64,000 nt of DNA from Thalassotalea_A litorea (GCF_043642205.1 NZ_JBHZSG010000006.1:1-64000); one strand, 5' to 3'; positions 1-9,566 are shown, numbered from the stretch's first letter. The notes: a model not told the origin generated them from the sequence alone. Numbers and translations: made by a program.

Positions 1-42
1 CATTGAGCTAACTGATACTAATTGCCCGTGAGGCTTAACCAT
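1..42 (+). rRNA. 23S ribosomal RNA, 3' end (partial)
   Basis: The first ~42 bases match the conserved 3' terminus of bacterial 23S rRNA, ending in the GTGAGGCTTAACCAT block. The rest of the gene lies before the window. The directly following bases form a short stem (ACAACAC at about 43 pairing with GTGTTGT near 69) of the kind found at 23S processing sites. The exact 3' end is estimated from memory of the family. Confidence 0.9.
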
Positions 43-196
43 ACAACACCAAAGAGAATTGTGTTGTCTGACACGCAAGTTAATAGATTAAGTAAGAATT
101 AAATTAATACAGCATTCCAGATTGTTGCATGCGAATGTACGGTCGCTCCTTGCCATCCCTGGCATTGCGACATAAATACATCCATGTATAAAATTT
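43..196 (+). other. 23S-5S internal transcribed spacer
   Basis: Spacer between 23S and 5S rRNA. It starts with a processing-type stem-loop and holds no tRNA or open reading frame that I can recognise. Confidence 0.75.
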
Positions 197-313
197 TGTC
201 TAGCGACCATAGCGTTGTGGAACCACCTGATCCCATGCCGAACTCAGAAGTGAAACGCAATTGCGCCGATGGTAGTGTGGGGGTTCCCATGTGAGAGTAG
301 GTCATCGCTAGGC
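197..313 (+). rRNA. 5S ribosomal RNA
   Basis: About 117 bases with the hallmark 5S signatures: the start TGTCTAGCGACCATAGCG, the central CCCATGCCGAACTCAG block and the closing GGTCATCGCTAGGC, which pairs with the start to form helix I. The complement of this gene contains a spurious open frame that should not be annotated. Confidence 0.95.
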
Positions 314-327
314 TTCCAATTCCAAGA

Positions 328-357
328 AAGCCCTTAGTTAACGCTAAGGGCTTTTTT
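328..357 (+). terminator. Rho-independent terminator of the rRNA operon
   Basis: Perfect 10-bp stem AAGCCCTTAG / CTAAGGGCTT with loop TTAACG, followed by a run of T residues, 15 bp after the 5S gene. It ends the rRNA operon. Confidence 0.9.
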
Positions 358-360
358 ACA

Positions 361-507
361 TTTCAGCCTAGCTCGACCTACCGTACGACTATATGGATAT
401 AGGAGGTAGAATGAAGCAGGATGCCCGAATCGAGGTCGCCGACATACAACGTTCATCCATGAACCTGTCGGCATTAGTACGTCCTTGTACAGAATCGCTA
501 TGAAGTG
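361..507. repeat. Hairpin-rich non-coding stretch after the rRNA operon
   Basis: Several palindromes in a row: CTATAT/ATATAG near 389-402, a nested hairpin with outer arms GCCGACA (438-444) and TGTCGGC (466-472) and inner arms GTTCAT/ATGAAC, and GTAC...GTAC near 480. A GGAGG linker separates the first two. It looks like the same hairpin-plus-purine-linker family seen at 508-1620 and 17.1-17.6 kb. A 30-codon open frame here is judged not to be a gene. Confidence 0.55.
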
Positions 508-984
508 GTCACCTAAAAACCTGTCGGAACTAAGGTTTTATGCACCCGCGAAGCCTCCGCCTTCGAATCGTTTTTGATTCGACTCCACCTTCAAAATGTC
601 TTTTATTTTGACTCCACCCTAAAACGCAGTTAACAACGCGTTTTACTCCCTCCGCGCAGCAAACAATTAACCAACACCGTCATTCCCAGACACTACTGGG
701 AATCTAAAGCAAAAGCGGATACCCACTTTCGTGAGGATGACGCAGTTGTCACCTAAAAACCTGTCGGAACTAAGGTTTTATGCACCCGCGAAGCCTCCGC
801 CTTCGAATCGTTTTTGATTCGACTCCACCTTCAAAATGTCTTTTATTTTGACTCCACCCTAAAACGCAGTTAACAACGCGTTTTACTCCCTCCGCGCAGC
901 AAATCATTGACCCAAACCGTCATTCCCAGACACTACTGGGAATCTAAAGTAAAAAAGAAGATCCCCCCTTTCGTGTGGATGACG
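508..984. repeat. Two tandem copies of a 240-bp hairpin repeat
   Basis: Positions 508-747 and 748-about 984 are near-identical with a period of exactly 240 bp; stretches of more than 150 bp match without a change. Each unit contains palindromes AAAACCT/AGGTTTT, CGAAG/CTTCG, CGAATC/GATTCG, TCAAAAT/ATTTTGA and TAAAACGC/GCGTTTTA, separated by pyrimidine linkers such as ACTCCACC and CTCCCTCC. Each unit closes with a CGTCATTCCCAG...CTGGGAATC palindrome. No coding potential is evident. Confidence 0.9.
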
Positions 985-1352
985 GAAGGGGGGAGGATGA
1001 CGGAACAAAGTGCAAGCTAAAGCTCTAAAGGTGACAAACACAGCTTAAATGGCTGTGTTAGGGTGACAGCCGCAGCAAACAACACTGCGTCTGGTGACAA
1101 ATCGAACTAAAGCTCTCCTAGGGTGATTACCCTTGCCGTCATTCCCAGACACTACTGGGAATCTAACGCAAAAGCAGATCCCCACTTTCGTGAGGATGAC
1201 GGAAGGGGTGAGGATGACGGTACAAAGTGCAAGCTAAAGCTCTAAAGGTGACAAACACAGCTTAAATGGCTGTGTTAGGGTGACAGCCATAGCAAACAGC
1301 ACTTCGTCTGGTGACAAATCGCACTGAAGTTCTCCTCGAGTGACTACCCTTT
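918..1352. repeat. Two tandem copies of a ~217-bp repeat
   Basis: The palindrome CGTCATTCCCAGACACTACT recurs near 678, 918, 1136 and 1353. The segments 918-1135 and 1136-1352 match along their whole length with scattered substitutions. Each holds an AACACAGC/GCTGTGTT hairpin flanked by GGTGACA linkers. The unit overlaps the end of the 240-bp repeat, so the tract grew by duplication of overlapping blocks. No gene is seen. Confidence 0.85.
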
Positions 1353-1420
1353 CCGTCATTCCCAGACACTACTGGGAATCTAACGCAAAAGCAGATTCCC
1401 ACTTTCGTGAGCATGACGAA

Positions 1421-1561
1421 GTTGTCACCTAAAAACCCGTCGAATTAAGGTTTTATCCACCCACGCAGTTGTCACCTAAAAACCTGCCGAATTAAGGTTT
1501 TATCCACCTACGCAGTCGTCACCTAAAAACCTGCCGGAACTAAGGTTTTTTCCACCCGCGA
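1421..1561. repeat. Three tandem 47-bp repeats
   Basis: A 47-bp unit beginning GTTGTCACCTAAAAACC starts at 1421, 1468 and 1515. Each unit has an AAAACC/GGTTTT stem followed by a CCACC linker. The third copy runs into another CGAAG/CTTCG and GAATC/GATTC hairpin pair ending near 1605, just before the LysR gene stop. Confidence 0.85.
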
Positions 1562-1624
1562 AGCCTCCGCCTTCGAATCGCTTTGTGATTCAATTCCACC
1601 CTCATACCCAAGCTTTACATATTC

Positions 1625-2560
1625 TTATTGGTCGTCATCTTTAAATGATGCCAGTATCGTCGCCATCGCAATGGCTTGTTTTTTGCTTTCTCTCGGGCTT
1701 TTATTGACCACCAGAGATAAAGTGAAATTATAATTGATGGAGTTGGGTTTGATTAAGCGCATACTGCCATCATTGAGTTCTTTTTGGATGTGGCCCTGGG
1801 GCATAAAGCCTAAATACTCACCAGATTTAATCAGGATTTTGCGCATAAAGAACTGATAGGATTTGGCTTTCAGATTGAACCGTTCTAACTGCGCTTTACC
1901 TTCTCCCGTTATATCAATGCCAGGATGAATGGTTTCGGCATTAGCAAAATCTTCATCACTTATTTGATTGTCTGTTTGATTAAAAAATGGATGCTTTTTA
2001 TCACAACAAAGAAAAACCTGTTCTCTATGTATCGGTAAATAATCTAATCCATCGATTTTATGATAGGCAGGAAAAATCCCCACATGAACTTTACCCTGTA
2101 ATAGTCCTTTTTCAATTTGATCAATGGACATGGTGTCCAATTCAATATGCAAAGCAGGGTGTTTGCGATGGATTTGCTTTATCACTTCAACAAACTTCAA
2201 TTGCTTTTCCTGATCTAATTGCTCTGAACACCAGATGACCAGTTCACCGCTCAACTCTGAACCCAGACTATTTACCAGCATAGAAAAGTCTTGCACCGAC
2301 TCAAATAGCCCTAACGCGGCATGATAAACACTTTGCCCTTCATGGGTGAGGGTGAAACCGCTTCGTCCTCGTTGGCAAAGTTTAAAGCCCATACGCTGTT
2401 CGAGATTACTAATGTGGATGCTGATGGTGCTTTTGGTGATCCCTAAATGTGGCTCGGCAGCCGAAAACCCACCGTGCTCTACAACCGCCTGAAATACTTT
2501 CAATAGTCGCAGGTCGTAGTCGCTGAGATGTCTTGGGTTATTCAAAGGTAATTGCATCAT
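1625..2560 (-). CDS. LysR-family transcriptional regulator
   Basis: A 311-residue protein of normal LysR length. The N-terminal winged helix-turn-helix is at about residues 14-72, including FSAAEPHLGITKSTISIHI, followed by a linker helix and a two-lobed effector-binding domain to the C-terminus. It is transcribed divergently from the aldehyde dehydrogenase gene 100 bp away, the usual arrangement for a LysR activator and its target, so it likely regulates the downstream gabD-gabT pair. The effector cannot be told from sequence; GABA or a related amino acid is an inference from the neighbours. Confidence 0.9.
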   Translation of the reverse strand: MMQLPLNNPRHLSDYDLRLLKVFQAVVEHGGFSAAEPHLGITKSTISIHISNLEQRMGFKLCQRGRSGFTLTHEGQSVYHAALGLFESVQDFSMLVNSLGSELSGELVIWCSEQLDQEKQLKFVEVIKQIHRKHPALHIELDTMSIDQIEKGLLQGKVHVGIFPAYHKIDGLDYLPIHREQVFLCCDKKHPFFNQTDNQISDEDFANAETIHPGIDITGEGKAQLERFNLKAKSYQFFMRKILIKSGEYLGFMPQGHIQKELNDGSMRLIKPNSINYNFTLSLVVNKSPRESKKQAIAMATILASFKDDDQ

Positions 2561-2573
2561 GTTTCAATTTATA

Positions 2574-2593
2574 AGTTTGGTATATATCAAACT
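2574..2593. promoter_or_regulatory. Candidate LysR operator
   Basis: In the divergent intergenic region lies the dyad AGTTTG-N8-CAAACT, and ATAAGTTT recurs at about 2571, 2602 and 2615. Dyads of this type (T-N11-A) between a LysR gene and its target are typical binding sites. Assignment to this regulator is by position only. Confidence 0.5.
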
Positions 2594-2659
2594 ATACATT
2601 GATAAGTTTGTATTTATAAGTTTTAAAAATTGAATTTTAATAGTGTTATCTAAAAATAC

Positions 2660-4123
2660 ATGGACCTAAATATGATCACGTTGGCAGATAATGAATTACT
2701 CAGAGTGTTTTCTTACATTAACGGAAGCTGGCATAGCAGTGAGAAAGACATCGCCGTCACCAATCCGGCTACTGGTGAAGAAATTGCCAGAGTTAGCGAT
2801 ATTACCGCAGAAGAAACCATACTGGCGGTGAATGCAGCAAAGGCGGCATTACCAGCCTGGTCGGCTAAATCCGCAAACGAAAGAGCTGGGATCTTACGTA
2901 AGTGGTTTGAATTGATGATGGCTAATCAGAACGACCTCGGCCAAATTCTAACCATGGAACAAGGTAAACCTCTTGCCGAGGCTAAAGGTGAAATCGCTTA
3001 TGGCGCTGCTTTTATCGAGTGGTTCGCTGAGGAAGGTAAACGTATCTATGGTGATACCATTCCAGCGCCAAGTCGGGATAAAAAAATCCTGGTAATTAAG
3101 CAGCCTGTTGGTGTCGTCAGTGCGATTACACCGTGGAATTTTCCCAATGCCATGATCGCTCGTAAAGCGGCAGCAGCGTTGGCAGCGGGTTGTACTTTCG
3201 TGGTGCGTCCTGCTTCACAAACGCCTTTGTCGGCGCTAGCGATGGCCGAGCTTGCGGAACGAGCCGGTGTTCCTGCCGGGGTATTTAATGTTGTGGTTGG
3301 TTCTGATGCGCAAGGGATTGGTGAAGTATTAACGCAACATCCCGATATTGCTAAATTCACCTTTACGGGTTCTACGGGCATTGGCAAGAAACTGATCGCG
3401 CAATGCGCAACCACAGTTAAAAAAGTTTCGATGGAACTGGGTGGTAATGCACCATTTATCGTCTTTGATGATGCTGACGTAGACGCGGCGATTCAAGGAG
3501 CGTTAGTTTCTAAGTACCGCAATGCCGGACAGACTTGTGTGTGTACTAACCGAATTTTTGTACAACAAGGTGTGGCTAAAGAATTTACTGAAAAATTTGC
3601 CAAAGCCGTTGCTGATTTGAAAGTCGGCAATGGTCTGGATACGGGCACGGATATTGGTCCTTTGATTTCCAGCCAGGCCGCATCTGATGTAAAAGCGTTG
3701 GTCGTTAAGTCGTTAGAGCAAGGCGCGACGTTGTTAACCGGCCACGAACCAATTGATATGCCTGATCAATTTTTAGCTCCTATGGTGCTGACTAATGTGT
3801 CAAATGATATGGCCATCGCCAAAAATGAAATATTTGGTCCGGTTTCGCCGATTATCGTATTCGATCAAGAAGCCGATGCCATTGCTATGGCCAATGACAC
3901 CGAATATGGATTAGCAGCCTATTTTTATGCTCGTGATATAGGACGAGTATGGCGTGTTGCTGAAGCCCTGGAATACGGCATGATCGGGATCAATGAAGGG
4001 ATTGTATCAAATGCTGCAGCACCGTTTGGTGGGGTTAAACAATCAGGAAATGGCCGAGAAGGCTCACATTACGGACTCGATGATTATCTGGAAATTAAAT
4101 ATCTTTGTATGGGTGGCATTTAA
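2660..4123 (+). CDS. gabD: NAD(P)-dependent succinate-semialdehyde dehydrogenase (aldehyde dehydrogenase family)
   Basis: A 487-residue aldehyde dehydrogenase of full family length. Visible landmarks are the N-terminal FSYINGSWHSSEKDIAVTNPATG block, the PWNFP cofactor segment, the general base Glu in MELGGNAPF and the catalytic Cys in NAGQTCVCTNR. The overall match is to GabD-type enzymes that oxidise succinate semialdehyde to succinate. gabT follows 120 bp downstream, completing a GABA degradation pair, which supports the assignment over other aldehyde dehydrogenases. The start is uncertain: ATG at 2660 has no clear ribosome-binding site and ATG at 2672 is an alternative. Confidence 0.85.
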   Translation: MDLNMITLADNELLRVFSYINGSWHSSEKDIAVTNPATGEEIARVSDITAEETILAVNAAKAALPAWSAKSANERAGILRKWFELMMANQNDLGQILTMEQGKPLAEAKGEIAYGAAFIEWFAEEGKRIYGDTIPAPSRDKKILVIKQPVGVVSAITPWNFPNAMIARKAAAALAAGCTFVVRPASQTPLSALAMAELAERAGVPAGVFNVVVGSDAQGIGEVLTQHPDIAKFTFTGSTGIGKKLIAQCATTVKKVSMELGGNAPFIVFDDADVDAAIQGALVSKYRNAGQTCVCTNRIFVQQGVAKEFTEKFAKAVADLKVGNGLDTGTDIGPLISSQAASDVKALVVKSLEQGATLLTGHEPIDMPDQFLAPMVLTNVSNDMAIAKNEIFGPVSPIIVFDQEADAIAMANDTEYGLAAYFYARDIGRVWRVAEALEYGMIGINEGIVSNAAAPFGGVKQSGNGREGSHYGLDDYLEIKYLCMGGI

Positions 4124-4244
4124 GCATAATTCTCATATGGCGATAATCATTTTCTACAAATGGCACATTAAGTATTAAAGAGATGAATTACCCGTATTGC
4201 CCTGATTTTTGAATGAGTGCGTACGGGGATTAAGAGGACAAATT

Positions 4245-5525
4245 ATGACAAATCAGGAATTACAAGCACGCAAAACTCAGGTGATAGCCAGAGGTCAGGG
4301 CAACCTTTATCCTGTGTATATTGAACGCGGCGAAAACGCTGAGTTATGGGATGTTGACGGGAATCGTTATATCGATTTCGCAACCGGTATCGCGGTGTGC
4401 AATACCGGTCATTCACATCCCAAAGTCGTGGCTGCCGTAAAGCAACAACTAGATAAGTTTTCACATACCTGCGTTATGGTTAACCCATATGAAAGCGCGA
4501 TTGAATTAGCGGAAAAGCTGACACAGGCAGCCCCTGGTAATTCTGAGAAAAAGGCAATTTTCGTAACGACAGGTGCTGAAGCGGTTGAGAACTGTGTGAA
4601 AATAGCTCGCGCTCATACGGGGCGCCGCGGTGTTATCGCGTTTAATGGTGGATTTCATGGCCGTACCAATTTAGCGATGGCGCTAACCGGAAAAATCACG
4701 CCATATAAAAATTTGTTTGGCCCATTTCCGGGAGATATATTCCACGCACCTTTCCCGATAGAAAGTCATGGAATTAGTATAGAAGAGTCATTAAGGGCGC
4801 TTGATACTTTATTTAAAGTGGATATTGCCAGCACAGATGTGGCAGCAATTATCGTTGAGCCGGTGCAAGGGGAAGGGGGTTTTTATCCAGCACCCGCAGA
4901 ATTTTTAAGAGCGCTTCGAGAAAGATGCGATGAACATGGTATTGTGTTGATTGCCGATGAGATTCAGACAGGGTTTGGTAGAACCGGTAAAATGTTTAGC
5001 TTTGAACATGCGGATGTCGAACCGGATTTAATCACCATGGCAAAAGGTATTGCCGGAGGATTCCCAATTGCTGCTGTTGTTGGAAAAAGCCAAATAATGG
5101 ATGCGCCGCTTCCCGGTGGCCTTGGCGGAACCTATGGAGGATCTCCGGTAGCATGTACCGCGGCGCTATCGGTTCTGGAAATTATTGACCAAGAAAATTT
5201 GATAGCCCGTGCTAATCAGTTAGGACAATTGTTTAATGAGCGTTTAACCTTGCTACAAAATCAATTTCCTGAGGTTATCCACGACGTTCGTAATCAAGGT
5301 GCAATGATTGCACTTGAACTTGGTAAATCTGCAACTCAATTTATCCCTAACCCGGAATTGACCCAATCCTTGATAGCCAAGGCGGCGGAACATGGATTGA
5401 TTCTATTGGCCTGTGGCTTTTATGGCAATGTGATCCGATTCTTGCCGGCATTGACTATGACTGATGCAATCGCCAATGAAGGCTTAGATAAATTTGAACG
5501 GTTATTTTCGCAATTGTCGAGTTAA
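4245..5525 (+). CDS. gabT: 4-aminobutyrate aminotransferase (PLP-dependent, class III)
   Basis: A 426-residue class III aminotransferase, co-linear with E. coli GabT from end to end. It has the VTTGAEAVEN phosphate-binding region, the IVEPVQGEGGFY block, LIADEIQTGFGRTG with the PLP-pyridine Asp, and the Schiff-base Lys in TMAKGIAGGFP. It transfers the amino group of GABA to 2-oxoglutarate, giving succinate semialdehyde for the upstream dehydrogenase. The ATG at 4245 is chosen because AAGAGGA lies 7 bases before it; an upstream TTG in frame is unlikely. It probably forms an operon with gabD. Confidence 0.92.
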   Translation: MTNQELQARKTQVIARGQGNLYPVYIERGENAELWDVDGNRYIDFATGIAVCNTGHSHPKVVAAVKQQLDKFSHTCVMVNPYESAIELAEKLTQAAPGNSEKKAIFVTTGAEAVENCVKIARAHTGRRGVIAFNGGFHGRTNLAMALTGKITPYKNLFGPFPGDIFHAPFPIESHGISIEESLRALDTLFKVDIASTDVAAIIVEPVQGEGGFYPAPAEFLRALRERCDEHGIVLIADEIQTGFGRTGKMFSFEHADVEPDLITMAKGIAGGFPIAAVVGKSQIMDAPLPGGLGGTYGGSPVACTAALSVLEIIDQENLIARANQLGQLFNERLTLLQNQFPEVIHDVRNQGAMIALELGKSATQFIPNPELTQSLIAKAAEHGLILLACGFYGNVIRFLPALTMTDAIANEGLDKFERLFSQLSS

Positions 5526-5718
5526 TTGTGGATGTGCGGTTTGAGCCTGCCTTTGTAAATGGCTCAAATCGCAAACAATTAGCTGCAAAATTGTCCTTCA
5601 CTTATCAACATCTCCTAAGACTTGCCGTTTACGGTGTGTATGCACAGAATTTATTTCCGTTTACAAGAAGATTACGTTTATAATCAAAGCATAATTTTTA
5701 AGTATATCCAGACCATAA

Positions 5719-7059
5719 ATGTTAGCCCGCTATAGGCAAATACCGTTAAGTAATTCCCTACCATTGCATTCGAATGAAATCGATGTTTTGTTGAGCGCAC
5801 AGGATTTTCGCCTGCGCCTACTTGAACTGATCAACAAAGCTAAGCATCGTATTTGTCTAACGGCACTTTATCTTCAAGACGATGAAGCCGGACGAGAGAT
5901 TCTTGACGCTCTGGTGGCTGCTAAGCAGAAAAACCCTGACTTAGTGATCCGCATCTTTGTTGATTTTCACCGCGCTCAACGTGGTTTGATTGGTGAAAAA
6001 AAATCGCTTGGTAATCGTCAGTTGTATTTGGACCTGAATGACAAATATCCGGATGCAATTGAGATTTATGGTGTGCCGGTTAAGCAAAGAGAATTCCTTG
6101 GCGTTTTGCACCTGAAAGGTTTCGTCATAGACGATACCGTTCTATATAGTGGCGCCAGCCTGAATAATGTTTATTTGGGTGTTGGAGATAAATATCGCTG
6201 CGACCGATACCACCAAATTACTCAGCCGGGCCTTGCTAACAGCTTGGTCGACTATTTGCAGGAAAATTTTGTCAAATCTGGATTGGCACCGCGCATCAGT
6301 GTGCCGGGTACCCCGGATAAAAAGCAGCAAAAGTTTCTGATAAAACAGTTAAAAAGTGTGCTAAAACGTGCACGCTATCAGGTGGAAAGTCCAAATACTG
6401 AATCTGCACCTATGCAAATTCAACCAATTGTCGGCTTTGGCAAACGAGGTAATGGTTTAAACCAGACTGCTCGAAAAGTGGTAAACAGCGCTACGGAAAA
6501 CCTGGTTATTTTCACGCCTTATTTCAATTTCCCCAAACCGCTCGCTTCGGATCTTCGTAGGGCGTTAAAACGTGGCGTGGAAGTTACCATCGTTGTCGGT
6601 GATAAAAAAGCGAATGATTTTTATATTGCCGATGAGGATAAGTTCTCAACAATTGGTATCGTACCTTATCTTTACGAAGTTTTGCTAAGTCGCTTTGTTA
6701 AACGTCATCAGCAGTATATTGATAAAGGTCAGCTAAACCTTCGACTTTGGTATCATGGAGATAATAGTTATCACCTTAAAGGGATAGTTGCCGATGATAA
6801 ATATCACTTACTTACCGGTAGCAACATGAATCCGAGAGCCTGGAGTCTTGATATTGAAAACGGTTTATTTATCGTCGATGAAAGTCAGCAGATGCTAGAA
6901 AAGTGGCAACAGGAACTGGCGGTTATTTTGCAACATACAACACGTGTTAGCAATTTTAATGAAATTGAGACTATTAAAGATTATCCGGAAAAAGTTAGGG
7001 AGTTATTGCGCCGCATACAATTGACCAGCTTTGATAGACTGTTAAAGCGCTTCCTTTAA
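5719..7059 (+). CDS. pssA: CDP-diacylglycerol--serine O-phosphatidyltransferase (phosphatidylserine synthase)
   Basis: A 446-residue protein matching E. coli PssA over its length (about 451 residues there). It belongs to the phospholipase D superfamily and has two HKD-type motifs: HLKGFVIDD near residue 131 and HLKGIVADD near residue 352, the latter followed by SNMNPRAW. It makes phosphatidylserine from CDP-diacylglycerol and serine, the first committed step to phosphatidylethanolamine, at the inner membrane surface. It stands alone between catabolic genes and ends at a bidirectional terminator facing the TonB receptor gene. Confidence 0.95.
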   Translation: MLARYRQIPLSNSLPLHSNEIDVLLSAQDFRLRLLELINKAKHRICLTALYLQDDEAGREILDALVAAKQKNPDLVIRIFVDFHRAQRGLIGEKKSLGNRQLYLDLNDKYPDAIEIYGVPVKQREFLGVLHLKGFVIDDTVLYSGASLNNVYLGVGDKYRCDRYHQITQPGLANSLVDYLQENFVKSGLAPRISVPGTPDKKQQKFLIKQLKSVLKRARYQVESPNTESAPMQIQPIVGFGKRGNGLNQTARKVVNSATENLVIFTPYFNFPKPLASDLRRALKRGVEVTIVVGDKKANDFYIADEDKFSTIGIVPYLYEVLLSRFVKRHQQYIDKGQLNLRLWYHGDNSYHLKGIVADDKYHLLTGSNMNPRAWSLDIENGLFIVDESQQMLEKWQQELAVILQHTTRVSNFNEIETIKDYPEKVRELLRRIQLTSFDRLLKRFL

Positions 7060-7134
7060 TTTAATGATCCGCTTGTTATTCGTGGTTGGAAAATATCATG
7101 AGTAGATCTCTAACAATTTAAACAGCCACAATAG

Positions 7135-7173
7135 AAGCGCGGCTATCAATTAAATTGATAGCCGCGCTTTTCG
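7135..7173. terminator. Bidirectional Rho-independent terminator
   Basis: A perfect 16-bp stem, AAGCGCGGCTATCAAT with its complement, around a TAA loop, between the convergent ends of pssA and the TonB-dependent receptor gene. It has T-rich flanks on the + side and can serve both genes. Confidence 0.88.
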
Positions 7174-7183
7174 TTATACGGAA

Positions 7184-9478
7184 TTAAAAGTACTCGTATT
7201 TAAACGTGATACCAACAGTTGTTGGTTTTTGATGGTAGACGGTTCTTCCGGCAAAACCAGTGAAAGAATAGGTTTCAGCATCTTTATCGAGAAGGTTTCG
7301 TGCCCACAGAGATAACGTCCAGTTATCAGCATCTGAGGATAACGAAACTAAGCCGTCTAAAGAACTCACAGGACCATATTTCGCATTATCGTCTGCTAAC
7401 TGAGCAAATTGACTATCAGCCCAGCTGTAGCTGGTTTGAAATTTCAAATAAAGCTCGTTATCAAGAGGCATGTCATAAGCAACCATAGCGTTATAGCTCC
7501 ATTCTGGTGCTTGTGATAACACGGCGCCGTTTTCTAATGGTGCTGCTAGCGCATCAACAAAACCAAAACCTTGTTCGTTTGCCATGTCATTGACTCCAGG
7601 ATCAGCGTTAATCCCTCTGAGATTCTTAGTGTCAGGAGCTTGTGTTACTTTAGAATCTAAATAAGCGACTCCGGCATGAACAGTAAGATCATCGATAGGC
7701 AACCACTGTACGTCCATCTCAAACCCTTTAGTTTCCGACTTTGGAATATTTACCAAAGTGGTATCAGCAACCGCAAATCCGCTAAAATCGCTGAATTCTC
7801 CGGAAACAAAAGTAACCAAAGACTGGCGATTTTCGTATTGCATGCCAAATAAAGCTCCATTAAATTGCATACTTCCATCGAGTAACGTCCATTTATATCC
7901 AATCTCTGCTGAAGTCACATCCTCCGGCTCTACGTAACTCCATGCTTCGGCATCAAGAATGGCAGCACCGTAATAAACACCACTTTTGTAGCTAGTAGCA
8001 ACGTTACCAAAGACTAACAGGTCCGAATTTACTTTCCAGTCTAATCCAACTTTACCGGTAATTGCGTCATCCGTATTGGTTTCGTTAAGCTCAGTTACCG
8101 GGAAAATTTCGCCAAAGCTTAAGTTTGTCGCAATGCCATTAAAGGAACGTTCATCATGGGAGTAACGAATGCCAGCAATAAGCTTCCAGCTATCATTCAG
8201 CTGAGTTTCTGTGTGTAGGTAAACGCCCAAAGAGTCGGTAATCTGAATATAGTCTGCAATAAACTGATCGAGGCCAATAGCGCTGATGTCTTCAGGGTAA
8301 AGTACCCCATCAAATGCAGAGTCGGTAAGAAAAAATGAATCATCAAAGATGTCAACTGAATCGACTTCTTCATTGGAGATGTTAAAACCCGCAACCCAGC
8401 TAAAATCATCGGAAGAGGTACTAATAAAACGCACTTCCTGAGCCCATTGCTGTAATTGATTATCCTGAATTAGCTCCATGGTTGCGACTGCGGAACCATC
8501 ATAGTTATCGACGATGTTACGGTCATACTGATCCCAGGAAGAAATCGATACTAAATCAAAAAAGTTAAAGCTGTAATCGATAGTAAGCGAAAGTCCTGAA
8601 CCGCTTTCATCCCGCATTACTGGCAAATTGCCCACCTTCACTTTGTTGCCCTGATCGGGCGAATTTAATTGTGCGAAAGAATCATCACCAAATACGTCTT
8701 CAATGCCTTCACTGCTCGGTGAGCTCGGCTTAGATTTATCTTGATTTGCGTAGACTCGCAACAAAGCGTTGCCGGAAGAACCTAATTCAAAACCCAATTG
8801 TCCTCTGACTGCAAAAGTATCGATAAGTCCAAATTCTTCACCAGTCTCAACATCTGTTTGCCAGCCTTCTTTAGATTTAGCGTAATTTGCGGCAACGCGC
8901 CCATTAACTGAATCTGTTAGAGCGCCGCCAACGGCACCGCTTATCTCCAGAGTTTGAAACGAGCTATAGTCTACCTCAACATAAGCTTCAAAATCATCGC
9001 TAGGTTTTTTGGTGATAAAATTGATTGCACCGCCTGTGGTGTTTTTACCATACAAGGTACCCTGTGGTCCTTTTAAAACCTCGACTCGCTCAATATCAAA
9101 TAGCTGTCCACTCAAATAAACCGGACTACTGGCAAATACTTCATCAGTATAGACACCTACCCCACTGGTATTGTTTGGGCTGAAATCGTCCAGACCAATG
9201 CCGCGAATCGCAAAAATAGGAGTACCGCCTGACGTTGAGTTAACGGCGACAAGCCCCGGAGTATGAGCGCCTAGATCTACCGCACTCTCCACGCCAAGCT
9301 CTTCTAAGCTATCACCAGAAAATGCGGTTGTAGTGACACCTATTTCAGTGATAGATTGGGTTCGTTTTTGTGCGGTAACTGAAATCTTTTCAATTTCCTG
9401 TCCATAAGAGCTTGGCGCAGCAGCAATGATAGCTATCGCAATCATTGATTTTTTAAATGTAGAGGCAATCTGGTGCAT
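7184..9478 (-). CDS. TonB-dependent outer membrane receptor
   Basis: A 764-residue protein with a cleavable signal peptide (MHQIASTFKKSMIAIAIIAA, cleavage near SYGQ) and a plug domain containing ITVTAQKR-like and LKGPQGTLYGKNTTGGAIN motifs. A long beta-barrel follows, ending in Phe as outer membrane proteins do. It would import a scarce ligand by TonB-ExbBD energy. The start at 9478 is chosen because GGAG precedes it and a signal peptide follows; an upstream in-frame start adds 15 residues without signal character. It diverges from a LuxR-type regulator, so it may take up the substrate of the adjacent catabolic operon; the ligand is unknown. Confidence 0.9.
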   Translation of the reverse strand: MHQIASTFKKSMIAIAIIAAAPSSYGQEIEKISVTAQKRTQSITEIGVTTTAFSGDSLEELGVESAVDLGAHTPGLVAVNSTSGGTPIFAIRGIGLDDFSPNNTSGVGVYTDEVFASSPVYLSGQLFDIERVEVLKGPQGTLYGKNTTGGAINFITKKPSDDFEAYVEVDYSSFQTLEISGAVGGALTDSVNGRVAANYAKSKEGWQTDVETGEEFGLIDTFAVRGQLGFELGSSGNALLRVYANQDKSKPSSPSSEGIEDVFGDDSFAQLNSPDQGNKVKVGNLPVMRDESGSGLSLTIDYSFNFFDLVSISSWDQYDRNIVDNYDGSAVATMELIQDNQLQQWAQEVRFISTSSDDFSWVAGFNISNEEVDSVDIFDDSFFLTDSAFDGVLYPEDISAIGLDQFIADYIQITDSLGVYLHTETQLNDSWKLIAGIRYSHDERSFNGIATNLSFGEIFPVTELNETNTDDAITGKVGLDWKVNSDLLVFGNVATSYKSGVYYGAAILDAEAWSYVEPEDVTSAEIGYKWTLLDGSMQFNGALFGMQYENRQSLVTFVSGEFSDFSGFAVADTTLVNIPKSETKGFEMDVQWLPIDDLTVHAGVAYLDSKVTQAPDTKNLRGINADPGVNDMANEQGFGFVDALAAPLENGAVLSQAPEWSYNAMVAYDMPLDNELYLKFQTSYSWADSQFAQLADDNAKYGPVSSLDGLVSLSSDADNWTLSLWARNLLDKDAETYSFTGFAGRTVYHQKPTTVGITFKYEYF

Positions 9479-9550
9479 CTTATCTCCAAATTTTGTGTAT
9501 TGAATTGTTTTTATTAGTAACAACTATTGCAGCTTGCGTAAGTTTTGTTT

Positions 9551-9566
9551 ATCCCCTGTTAGGGGG
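9551..9566. promoter_or_regulatory. Palindrome ATCCCCT...AGGGGG, candidate operator
   Basis: ATCCCCTGTTAGGGGG sits in the TonB receptor/LuxR divergent region, about 15 bp before the luxR-type ATG. The same TTTATCCCCT..GGGG pattern recurs at 10423-10440 ahead of the aldehyde dehydrogenase operon. Shared spacing suggests a common regulator site. Function is inferred. Confidence 0.45.

Noticed and set aside
99..305. 68-codon open frame on the minus strand
   Set aside because: It is antisense to the 5S rRNA and spacer; the rRNA signatures explain the sequence.
411..503. 30-codon frame with a perfect AGGAGG ribosome-binding site
   Set aside because: The GGAGG is the ordinary linker of the hairpin repeat family and the 'coding' part is a nested hairpin (438-472); no protein-like conservation can be argued.
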